The position numbers were made by a program, and so were the translations under genes. Shown piece by piece: positions 11,008 through 24,480 of a DNA stretch of 64,000 bases; position 1 is the stretch's first letter, and each line of letters starts with the position of its first letter. Origin of the DNA: Zygnema cylindricum (lineage: Eukaryota > Streptophyta > Zygnematophyceae > Zygnematales > Zygnemataceae); NCBI GenBank assembly GCA_037447655.1, contig JBBHKE010003409.1:320567-384566 (forward strand), written 5' to 3'. The notes under the pieces were generated by a model that was given only the letters and a program-made list of their open reading frames with translations, made no database searches and had not been told where the DNA came from.

Positions 11008-14000
11008 ATGGCTATTGCTTTCGCCGCGGCTTTGAGATCAGCTCGAGACCTTGTAAAACTTTTGGCCTCTATGTCTTCTCTTTCTCGGAACCTTCCAAAG
11101 TACATAGCTGTCACATCCTCCAGTTTGAATCCTATGGAACTCAGGCCATTAGCTTTGCCTCAAGCTATGGATTATTTTTATTCGGAAAAAAGTCGATTAA
11201 TTAAAAAAAAAACTAGAAGCTCTTCAATGAAAGATGGAGTCGAGGTCCGTCTCCCTCATATGAGAGAGCTTGTAAAGAAGTTCATGGGGACTAAGTATGA
11301 AAGCACTTATTATGAATCACAGCAGTTTGTGAACGGACGAGGAGAGAGGATATTTACTCAGAAATGGATACCGTCAGAATCGGGAAAGTTAAGGTAAGGA
11401 GAGGGAGGGGGAGGGGGAGGGGGAGGGAGGTGGGAAGAGGCGGGAGGGGAGAGGGGGAACGGGGAAGCGGGGAGGGAAGAAGGGAGGGGGGAGGGGGAAA
11501 TTCAAGGTAAGCATCTAAGGCTCAAAGTTTTGATAAGAAGAAAAAAAAATTTACAATCAAAAAAGTGTTTTTTGAAAGGCGGCAATAGAAGAAACATGAG
11601 AACATTGCATATTATGCTTTTATTTTGGTAAATTTGGTTTAATAAGCTCGGTGAGAAATTTGTTAATTCTACCTCTTGCTTTTTCTAAGACTCTTAAAAC
11701 TTATGGATTTTTTTTTTTTGTATTGACTATTTGTTATGCTTTAGCAAATTTATTTAAGCTTTCTGTAACTGGTCCATTTGACTGTTTTGCTCCTGCTCTG
11801 TCTACTTATCCTCAACGTTTAGAAATGTACTCCTTAAAAATTTTATCCACATATTTTTGCTCTAATTTTACCCATTGGGCTTTTTTCTTGAAAACAGGGC
11901 AGCAGTTATTCTTCTTCATGGCCTCAATGAGCACAGGTCAGTATTCTATCGTATGTTTTATATTATGTATTTTGTATTTTATGTATTTTATGAAAAGACT
12001 GAAAATGAACACTGCCTGTTGCTATTAATGGAAAGGACTTTTTAGTATAAATCGGAGTTATAATGTATAATACTTTAGCAGAGATGCGGCGACTTGTAGT
12101 CCACTCCCTTAAAATAGTGTCATTAACATTTTTTTATGATTTGCGGCCAAAAAAAGTCGCAATCGAATTAGTGTTGTTAACACTAACGGTTGTAGTGAAG
12201 TTGATTAAATCGTGTCTTCACTAATTCTTTTAGTTTATAATATTTGTTATGAAAAAAAGTAGTAAGTCAAAATTATTTTTCTGTTAATTGTCAGTTAGTT
12301 TCGACGAAGAGGAGAATAATTTAGTTGGTGAAGTCATCAAGGGCAGAGGTTTCGAAATAGAGAAAGTAAACTCAGTACCCGTTTTTATGACAAGAAGCTG
12401 GTTTTCGATATATACTATGTAACGATTCCTAATCTGGTTTGAACATTCTTGTTTGACTATCAATCTCTCACTTCATTTCCGCAATTTTTTTCGATTGTTT
12501 TTTTTTTTTTTGTGCTTTTTCAGTGGGCGTTATGAGAGTTTTGCGAATTCCTTAAATCAACGTGGTTATGGAGTCTTTGGTATGGATTGGATTGGTGAGT
12601 TTTACTTCTTCCTTTTTTTTTGTCTCTTTCTCCACTCTTTGGTTTCTGTCTATGCAAAGTTTTACTCTTACTCGTCAAGCGATGATAGGCAAGATAATAA
12701 ATGTTTATAGGATACCTGAATTGTAAGGATAACGATTTTATTTAACGGAGAGATTTCTATTGGATATTTGTTCTAATAATGAAAAAGAACTGTGAAATTT
12801 GGGAAGTTTATTTGTTTTTTTTTTCTGGTTTTGGAGACAAACAAAATCGCTGTTTCTACAATAATGCTTTCCTGTGAGGCAATGAATGTTAATTTTAGAA
12901 TTGTATTGTGTTTGTGAGTGTTACTAATCTATATTTCAGTTGTGAAAACTATAAATTTGTCTAAATTTTTATATTCTGGTACTGTGGTGGGACAGGGCAT
13001 GGATGTAGTGATGGCCTTCACGGTTATGTGGAAAGACTTGACCATGTGGTCGATGATGTGGTGAGTAGAAAGGCTCGTAAATACTACTAACGTTTTTTTT
13101 TGGTTACTTTATGCTGTTTTATGGTTTATATTAAGTAATGTTCCCCCTCTTAGTTTTGATGAATCACACGTTTTAGTTCCCAGTCAATTGATGATCTGGT
13201 GAGAGTAGAAAGGCTCGTAAATATTACAATATCACAGTGATTTTATGATTTACGCATTTTAGTAACTTGGTTAAGTGTGTGTATACATTTGCATCAAAAA
13301 AATTTAAGTTTTTGAGACCTTCTGGTCCACAAGTAAAGCTGACAGTGTGTATTTTCCAGTTTGAGTGTGTGTACACATTTCCATCAATTTTTTTCACGTT
13401 TCTGAAGCATTTCAGCTCACACATGAGTGGTTCCATGGACAAAGTCCATCTTTGAAGTACCTGTTGCCGTCAAGTTTGTACATACAACTCTACTAAAACA
13501 ACAAAATACAAACAAATGCAATATAAAATTAAGGACAATTCGCTCATCAGATGCATTTTGACTGTTGTGAGAATAATTGTGCACTAATATGCAAGTGAAA
13601 CACCTCTTGGGAATTGTCAAAACTTTTATTGATGTTTTCTGCGGTGGGTATGAATGTGAACATGTCATTGTTTACCTATCAGATGACCAAATTCTTTTAT
13701 AAATTAATGCAGTTTCGAAACATTTAACCGACAACGTTACCAGGCTCGACTACATGTTTATTTAAGTTTTTTCTTTCTTTACTATGTGCAGAAGGCATAC
13801 ATGAAGACTGTCATGAAAGAAAATCCCACTCTTCCTGTTTTCCTATTTGGTCATTCCACCGGCGGTTCTATTGTCCTCAAAGTAAGTGCCTTTTACAGTT
13901 GGTATTGATCTTCTTTTGATGTAATTTGTCGTTTGTCGTTTTCTGAACTGGATCGAGTTTTCATGCAGGATCCCTCTTAGAATAGGAATGGCTTTAATTT

Positions 14001-15770
14001 CATTGCTTAAATACAATTTGCGGAAATAGATTTGAAGAGTCTTGGGATGATATTACTGAAATAATTTGGAATCTGTTTTAATTGTGTCCCTGTGACAAAT
14101 TTAAATTCTTGGTTATTTCCATCATTCACAGTACGGTTTTTTTTCCTAAACAGTTGCCAATCTGGTGATGAAAGTCGATTTATTATATATGTCGGTATGC
14201 ATGTATTTAATTTTATGTATTCATGTATATTATTTTCAGGCTGCTATGGTGACGCATGACGCATTCCCATTGGCCGGTGTTATTATGACATCTCCAGCTC
14301 TCTCCGTTGAAGCACCTAGTCCTGCCCTTACAGTAAGTTACTTTCTTTAAGCCTTTTCTTTTCTGAAATATGTGATGCATGAACTATGAGATTCTAACTT
14401 ACTCGCTTTGTTCAATGTTCAAATGATGAAGCAATTTGGTTTTTTCTTTTCTTTTTTTACTTTATTTCATGTTATGCATGAAAGGAAGAGTTTTTGTAGT
14501 CTGCTTGTTTTGTTTGCGGTTCATAAGATCCTCGCAATATGGTTTTTAGCATTCCTTTTCCTCAGTTTATTCATGGTACTTTGTCCATAAAAAATTTCCA
14601 TTACGAAGTTTGGATGAGCATAGAGCACTTCGTAGGCGCTGTCAAGCCATAGTTCAAATGTGCAAAACCAATTAGAAATACTATATTTGGTTATTCCATA
14701 CTAAGTAAGTTATAAGCAATTTTTTGAGGAAAATATGCATACACATGGTAACCGCATATAGCGTTCACAATTGTTTTCAGACATTTGAAACGTGTCAAAA
14801 GTTGATAAAATTTTCTGTCATTGGACTAGTAAAGACTTCTAAAGTTTATGAACAATTTCAGCTTCAGTTTAAAGCAACATTCTTTCGCAGTTTACATTTG
14901 GATTCTGCTGTATCCAAAGTTGAGATTGACCCTCGTTTTGAGGTTAAACTGTACAATTCGTAGAGTTTTTAGAGCATTCGTGTGTTCGTTCATGATTCCC
15001 CGTTAACATGAGTGTGATTTTCTCTCGTTTAATGACCCTGCGAGTGTCTAATTTTTACGTTTGGTTCAATTTTTTGCAGATTTTAGCACCTATCGCTTCT
15101 GCTCTTTTTCCGACTTACCCGATCCCAACTGGTCCAAGTGATGCAAAAGTTTCGAGGGACCCTTTAGCTTTAGTGGCAAAATATTCTGACCCACTAGTAT
15201 ATACAGGACCTATCCGGATGCGTACGGGATGGGAAATTTTGACCCTCGCAACGGAGCTTCAGAGGAGCTTCCATGCGGTTTCCGTTCCGTTTGCAGTACT
15301 GCATGGAGCAGCTGATCGTGTGACTGAACCGAGAGGTTCGAAGGATTTGTATCAACGAGCATCTTCTAAGCATAAGAAGCTGTTTTTGTATGAGGTGAGA
15401 TATCTTTGATGGACCAAAGTTTTACACTTTTTAATGTGGTTGGTTAAGGTTAGTTCTGTTTTTACTGGTGGGAATCATTCAGTTCTTAATTTTGTATCGT
15501 GATAAGATTTTGCGATCCTCTCGATCGTATGTTTTCTGTGAATTTATTTGCAATTTCCGATGCAACGGTTTTCATGCAGTTTTTCTTGTGGGAAAAACCA
15601 AAGAAGCTGTCTTTAACTTATTTCATTGATTTCATTGCATTTTAATTTATCTACAGGGCTTACTTCACGACTTACTATTTGAACCTGAGAAAGCCTCAAT
15701 TACGGAGGATATCCTTGAGTGGATGGATGACAGGATGAGACTTTTAAGTGAGAAGACAACCAGTGTTTAG
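11008..15770 (+). CDS. Monoacylglycerol-lipase-type alpha/beta hydrolase, 8 exons
   Basis: Exons are 11008-11393, 11898-11936, 12524-12594, 12996-13060, 13792-13881, 14240-14332, 15080-15394 and 15657-15770. All are GT-AG and in phase, giving 390 residues. Serine hydrolase features: oxyanion HG (136-137), nucleophile elbow GHSTGG with Ser209, acid Asp327 in LHGAADRVTEP and His357 in GLLHDLL. This is the layout of plant monoacylglycerol lipases and caffeoylshikimate esterases, which cleave acyl esters from glycerol or shikimate. The family usually has GHSMGG, so Thr replaces Met here. About 90 residues precede the catalytic domain and begin MAIAFAAALRSARDLVK, rich in Ala/Ser/Arg with few acids, which suggests an organelle-targeting peptide. 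An in-frame ATG at 10927 would add 27 residues, but these come from a pyrimidine-rich stretch unlike coding sequence, so 11008 was preferred. Substrate cannot be told from sequence. Confidence 0.9.
12069..12200. mobile_element. Family 1 MITE remnant
   Basis: It contains GTAGTCCACTCCCTTAAAATA, TTGCGGCCAAAAAAAGTCGC and AATTAGTGTTGTTAACACTAA. These are inverted versions of interior blocks in the 7665-7868 element. The terminal repeats are eroded. Located in intron 2 of the lipase gene. Confidence 0.55.
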
Positions 15771-16625
15771 TTTTGTACTGGTTTGACTTTTTCCAATTCT
15801 TCTTTTTTAGGTATTCAATAGCAAGAGGGACTACATTTTCAGCATTTAAACATTCTGTAGGTTAAGTTGTCAAATTTCTTTTATGTACGGCAGGATTTTC
15901 TTATTTTCATTTTGCCTTGTAAATGAGTTTTAGTTCAAAAATTGGAGGAGGTCATATATATTTCTAGTTAAAAGGCCACATTTGGTGTGGCTGGAACTTG
16001 GCTGGTAGACGGTAGTCCCGTGTGGTTAGTTACAGTAATTAGTTTCAGATCATGTTCAGACAGTTGCACATGTTGCCCGAATAAGTTTTGACCATTTCAG
16101 TTTTAAGTTGTCAGTTCAGTTCTGTTCAGTTACAGTTCACATCTTGTGTCATAGTTCCCATACTGCCATAGATGTATCTTTATTAGATGATGTAGGTGAG
16201 AAAAGGATTAATGTGAGAGAGGAAATGGTCTAAAATTTAACAATAGTAGGAGTAATAATTGGTGTAGACCTTCTGCAACTGCCTCGGACTCTGTTTTTGT
16301 TACAAATTGGCAATAATTGACAATTCCATTAACTTAAAATTAGTCAAATGTTCTTTTACGGTAATTCTCTTGATTAAAAACTTTTGATTGGTTGCAAAAA
16401 TGGTGTTTTTAGGTAGCAAAAGGTGTGAGTTTTGATTTGTATGAAACACATATTGGAGGAGTGAACAGTTACCAATTAACATATATTCTAATATATAAAT
16501 ATTCTATGTTGCGACAGTTTTCCTAAATTAGAAGTGGAGAAGTTGAGTGCACACCAAATATGATGATGACTCGCTTCAATGGAAGAAAGATTGTTAGAGA
16601 ATATATATAAAGGGCATATATCGTG
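15771..16625. other. 3-prime flank of lipase gene, nothing recognised
   Basis: AT-rich sequence after the lipase stop codon, probably holding the 3-prime UTR. No open frame, RNA gene or repeat family was recognised. Confidence 0.5.
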
Positions 16626-18570
16626 GAGGGAGAGGGGGCCACATGAGGGGGAGTGGGGAGAAGAAGGGAGAGGGAGAAGAAGACAGGAGGGAGAAGGGGA
16701 AGGATAAGGAAAATAAGGGGGAGAGGGAGTGACGATGGAGAGGGAGAGGAAAAGAGGAGTGAGAGAGAGGATAAAGGAGAGGGGGGGAGTGGGAGTGAGA
16801 GACGGACAGAGAGAGAGTGAAAGAGAGAGGGAAAGGGAAATAAAGAGGGAGCGGGAGAGGGATGAGAGGGAAAGGAGGGGGAAGAGGAAGAGAAAACAGG
16901 AGAGGGAGGGAGAGTGGGAGAGAGAGGAAGGAGGAGAGGGGAAAGAAGAGGGAGAGGTAGTAAAGAGGGAGAGGGGGAGTCAAGAGGGAGAGGGGGAGGG
17001 GGGGGGGAGACTCAGGGGAAAAAAATGAGGGAGGGAGGGAGGGAGGGATGGAGAAAGGGAGGGAGAAAGGGAGGGAGGGAGGGCTTTGAGGGAGAGGGTG
17101 AAGGAGAGGGGGGGGAGGGGGAGTTAGAGGGTGTACAGAAGAAGGAGAGAGAGGGAGAGAGAATGAGGCGGAGGGAGGGGAAAATGGAGAGGGAAAGGGA
17201 GAGGAGAGTGGTGGAGGGAGAGGGAGAAAGGGACGGAGAATGAGAGGGAACGGGAGAGGGAGAGAGAGGGGGGGAAAGAGAGGGGGAGAGGAAGGAGGAG
17301 AAGTAGCAGAACTAGAGGGAGAGGGAGAGGTAAAAGGGAGGAGAGGGAAGGGAGCGGGAGGAGAGGTAAAAGGAAAGGGAGGGGAGAGGTAGAGGGTGAG
17401 GGAACAGGAGACTGACAGAGAGGGAGTAGGAGAGAAAAACGGAGAGAGAGAGAGGGGGAAGGGGAGAGAGGGAGAAAGAGGGACAATTAGAGGGAGAATG
17501 AGAGGGACAGGGAGAGGAAGGGAAAGATTGGTAGGGAGGGGGAAGACGGAGAAGGAGAGGGAAAAGAAGAGGGAGAGGGCGAGCGAGCGGGAGAGGGGGG
17601 GGGGGGAGAGAGAGAGGGGGGAGGGATGTGGGGGAGGGAGAGGGAGAAGGACAAGGAAAGGCAGAGGGAAATGGAGAGGGAGTGGGAAGGGGAGATAGGT
17701 AGGGAGAAGGGGACGGAGAGGAAGAGGGATAAGGAAAGGGTGAAGGAGGAGAGGGAGTGGAGAGGGAGAGGCAGAGCGACAGGGAGGGAGTGAATGGGAA
17801 GGAGAGAGGCAGGGGAAGATAGGACGGAAGAGAAGAGGTAGAGGGAATGAGAGGGATAGGAAAAGAGGGAGTGGAAGAGAGAGGGAGAGGGAGAGGGAGA
17901 GGGAGAGGGAAGGGGAGAGGAAGAGCTAGGAAAAAGGAGAGGGGGGTGGAGAACGCGAGGGGAGGAGATGGAAGGGAGAGGGAGAGGATGTGGAAAAACG
18001 AGAGGAAGAAGAGTGTGAGAGGGAGATCGACAGGTAGAGGGACAGGGGGTGAGGTGAAGGGAGAGGGGAGAGGGGGAGAGAGCAAGAGAGAGGGAGAGTG
18101 AGAGGGAAAGGAGGCGGAAGAGGGAGACAGAGAAAGCGGGAGAGAGAGAGCGAGAGAGGGAGGAAGGGAGAGGGAGAGAGATGGGGAGTGTGAAAGGGAA
18201 AGGGGGGGGAGAGGGGGGGGGAGAGAGAGGGAGAGAGTGATTGGAAGGGAGAGAGGGATTGGAAAGGAGAGAGAGAGAGAGAGTGATAGGAAGGGAGAGT
18301 GGGAGAGAGTGGGAGAGAGGGAGAGGGAAATGGAGAGTGAAAGGGAGAGGTAGAAGGAGAGGGACGAGGGAGAGCCTGAGAGTAGGAGAGAGAGAGAGAG
18401 AGAAAGGAAGAGACAGAGGGGGGGGAGGGAGAGGGGGAGCGGAAGAGGGGGAGAGAAAGTGGGGGAAAGAGAGGGGGATAGAAAAAGCGAGGGAGTGTGA
18501 GAGGTGAGGAGAGAAAAGAGGAGATCGGGAGTGAGAGAGGTGTGGGCAGGGAGAGATGGAGAGAGATTAG
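16626..18570. repeat. Two-kilobase purine-strand tract (GAGGGAGAGG)
   Basis: Nearly 1.95 kb in which the plus strand is almost entirely A and G, in irregular GAGAGGG, GGGAGG and GGAAAG units. Long ORFs of Arg/Glu/Gly on one strand and Ser/Leu/Pro on the other are artefacts of this composition. Such mirror-rich polypurine DNA can form triplex (H-DNA) structures; that is general knowledge, not shown here. Confidence 0.95.
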
Positions 18571-18675
18571 TAAAACTGAATGGAGGTTGCTGTAGTCTGA
18601 GGTGGCAATGCTAAGTAGAGAATATCTGTATGTGTTTGTTTTAAATTGATACAAATTTTAGTTGGGTCAAACTGA

Positions 18676-18755
18676 GTTTTTTACCCTCTCCCTCTTTCTT
18701 ATTTTACCCTCTTCCTCTTTCTTATTTTACCCTCTTCCTCTTTCTATTTTTACCT
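18676..18755. repeat. Minisatellite, about 25-base unit, three copies
   Basis: Three copies of TTTTACCCTCTTCCTCTTTC followed by TTA occur just past the purine tract. Confidence 0.85.
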
Positions 18756-19251
18756 ACTGCTGAAATATTAATTCCAAAGAGTCAATGAGCCTCACACGTT
18801 AGTAGTACTAATTGCAGAAAAGAGAACATTGTTTTGTGTTATTTTCCAGTGAATAACTGCTGAATGCCTGTTTGTCATTGTATTTAGTTTCTTAAATTAT
18901 ATTTCATTTTTTTTTCCAAGGTTCTTGGAGGAAGTCCCCTCTGGGTATTTAAGCCAATTGTTTGTATCTTGGGACTAGTACACTGGACACTTCCTGTTGA
19001 TTTTTGTCCTGTTTTGAATTTGTCTTTTGCTTGTGATATTTTATCCGTCACAACCTTGCTTGCAGTTATTTCCACCAATCATAATTAAAAAATATCAAGA
19101 TTGCAAGCTTTATTAACATAAACTGAACAGATTTTTTTTTCAAGACTGGTTACAAAAAAATTGAATTTAGGTTCTTATTCTGAATAGATAGGAACACCGA
19201 TGGAAGCTTTTCCTCACTCCAATAGGACATTCTAAACCATTTAAAGACTTC

Positions 19252-21930
<2,679 letters not shown>

Positions 21931-22575
21931 GACTTTTGGTCAAAAAGCAGTATCAAAACAAAACTTTCAACCCTAATGTGATAAGAAACTCCACAAAATA
22001 ATTTTTTTATGGAAAATTAATTTGCTTACAATCAGACTACTGCAAGTCTGCGCTTATTCAATAGTAAGGAAACACCAAACCTACAAAGCTGCAATAAACT
22101 ACAGTACTGAAAAACTCCACTCCTCTTTGATCTTCACAATGTTTCCTCTGCAATAAAGGACGTTGACTGCATCTTTGGCAAGACTACTCCCTTCACCTCC
22201 ACAGCCAAAAGCTTGCATAACCGTACAGAATGGTACATAAATCGTACACATTTTGGTACCTTTGTCTATGTTCACCAATGTGAGGGTTCAAGGCTCGAGG
22301 ATGTTACATCGCCACGTAAGCAGCATTCCAAATCAGTTATGCTCACGTGGAAAATAAAGTTCCACGTGAAATTTGGTGTACGGTGTATTGCTGGAAAAAT
22401 CCTTGACACGTCAGCAACACAGCGAACGGAACTATGAAGCACGAAAATCCTTACGGGCTTTTGAGATGCATATTCACCTCCTTATTTTGCGTACGCAATC
22501 CCGTCCCGTCCGATCGTGATTTTTCAGTGTGAGGATAAATTCTGTATTTCTGTGAGTTATTTGGGGTATGGTTAC
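21931..22575. other. 5-prime flank of aspartate carbamoyltransferase gene
   Basis: Upstream region of the minus-strand gene. It contains several GTAC-core sites (for example CCGTACAG and CGTACAC near 22222-22250) and short CACGTGG/CCACGTG boxes near 22312-22370. No gene. The role of these boxes is not demonstrated. Confidence 0.45.
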
Positions 22576-23195
22576 TACACCGCGAATCGTAATTAGAGTA
22601 AATTACTCTAATTCGGTCGCTCGAAATTTTGACTCTATGACATCAAATAGAGTAAATGATTCTAATTTTTTCATTATTCTAATTTAGGTAAGTTTAATTA
22701 GCGTAATAGAATTGTAATATAGGTTCATTTTAAATAGTGTGGAGTACGGACTTCGTTCGACCGTGCAAAAATGTACTTTTTTAAGTAGAAAAGTACAAAT
22801 AATGATTTAATACAATCGCGCTCGCACGTGAAATCGGACTAAGCGAAAAATCAATCACATCGAAAAAAAGCCGTTCGCATAACTCTCGTCCGTCGACAGC
22901 ATCGTCGTCAGTGTGAACATTAACTGACATTCAGCGCGACAAATAATACTAGCGTCATAATGACGTCAAAACTATACGGACTGACAGATTTTGTACGTCC
23001 ACGTAATTTAGTGTTTATAATTTCAGCGCGGATATTTATTGCCGACATAACCCAATATAGAGTACTTAAATAAATTAGAGTAAACTTCGACTGTGAAAAA
23101 GTTCTATCACATAAATTAGAGTTCATTACTCTAATTGTTTTTTTTTGTTTTTTTACTCTAATTTTTTCATTACTCTAATTACGATTCACGGTGTA
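22576..23195. mobile_element. Family 1 element, long form, 620 bases
   Basis: The left end TA-CACCGCGAATCGTAATTAG and the right end CTAATTACGATTCACGGTG-TA are inverted repeats. They extend into further subterminal TTAGAGTAA blocks. The interior (about 22730-23040) has AAATAGTGTGGAGTACGG and no coding capacity. The right TA is shared with the next element. Confidence 0.85.
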
Positions 23196-23657
23196 GTGTT
23201 GGGTATCGGGTAAATTCATATCGCGATAATTGTGATATTCGATATATCGAATATCGATCGAGCAGATTCCTCGATATATCGTACCGGGACCAACATAAAT
23301 CATCGCGATATATATCGCAAAAAAATGGGTGTCCGTACAGTTATAGTACGGAAAATCGTACGGAAAATCAATGTACCTCAGAGATCTCCTTCACTCTGCT
23401 GACTTTCAAGAAAAAACCGTATTTCTTTTCGGCAAAGATTTTACGGTCACATTGTCCCGAAGGCACGTGACTTTGGAGACCTGTGAAATTTTTTATTTTC
23501 TATTTTTTAAAGCCTCAATATATTGGCGATACAATATATCGGCGATATATCGCGATATTTTGATATTCGATATATCGAAGCGATATATCGAATATCGGGT
23601 ACCTGAAATTCGATATATATATCGAATATCGGCAAGAGGACCTTTGATACCCAGCAC
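23196..23657 (+). mobile_element. Family 2 element, CGATATATCG-rich, short form
   Basis: Ends are GTGTTGGGTATCG (left) and GATACCCAGCAC (right), flanked by TA on both sides. Subterminal zones are dense in overlapping palindromes such as CGATATATCG and TATCGCGATA. The central 180 bases match, in reverse orientation, part of 38548-39383. No transposase is visible, so it is probably a non-autonomous DNA transposon. Confidence 0.85.
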
Positions 23658-24115
23658 TACACCGCGCATCGTTATTAGTGTCAAAGTTTAAATAGTGTGG
23701 AAGTAAATATACCGTCATTGACGCTAATTTTTTTTTTTTTTTAAAAGGTGTATTCTAATTTCGGCGTTGATGCTAATTTGGGAATAGCAAAAATGGAATA
23801 TTCGTTGTACGATTATATACATTAATATATGTATCCGTACAAAATATTGAAAATCGTACGCCGTCGTGAAATTTAAATATCCGTACATGTAAGACTAATT
23901 TACGTGTCAGAACAATCCCGTTTTTTTAGCGCACGATCCTATGCGTGCGCGTCTGATTTAACTCATTTTTTGTAAAAATTTCACTTGAAAAGGTACATTT
24001 ATGTACGGTCTGACATCGACCGTACACCACACTATTTAGATACTATTGTAATTCGTCCTTTACGCTGTTTTGTACGGTACCTTAATTAACGTCAAGGAAA
24101 AATTAAAATCATGTA
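23658..24115 (+). mobile_element. Family 1 element, left end clear, right end lost
   Basis: It starts TA-CACCGCGCATCGTTATTAG immediately after the Family 2 element, sharing its TA. It continues with GTCAAAGTTTAAATAGTGTGG and AATTTCGGCGTTGATGCTAA. The same order is seen at 55734 onward. Inner CACACTATTTAGA near 24033 mirrors AAATAGTGTGG. No matching right terminus was found, so the end coordinate is approximate. Confidence 0.6.
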
Positions 24116-24159
24116 TCTTATTTGAGGAAAAAAATCAAAATTTTAAGAACCCATCCCGG

Positions 24160-24480
24160 ATTCAGGTTCCTCCGCAGCTCCGCCGCGATCTCCGTGGCGC
24201 GCAGGTACGGCTGCAGCGCATCCGGCCGTACGGCATACGTACGGAGCTCCCATATCGCGTCCGTACGGACATCCGTACGACCGGCCGACGGTACGGCAGA
24301 AGAAAAGGAGACCGACGGCGACAAGTCCCGCCAAGTACGATTCCGTACGATCGCATCGTGCGTACGGCGGGACACGTGGCGCAGGACGTGCGCCATTGAA
24401 TGCGATTGTACGGACGGGCGATCGAAGGAATTGGCACGCGCGGGAGGTGTACGGACGTGGGAGGGAATTTGACACGTGTG
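24160..24480. other. GC-rich island with dense GTACGG sites
   Basis: About 320 bases with at least ten CGTACGG/GTACGG/CCGTACG motifs in both orientations, clearly richer in G+C than the surrounding AT-rich DNA. The overlapping open frames on both strands have no recognisable protein character. Confidence 0.7.

Noticed and set aside
16594-18654. Many long open frames (Arg/Glu/Gly or Ser/Leu/Pro rich) on both strands
   Set aside because: They follow from the purine-only composition; no splice context, start context or non-repetitive segment.
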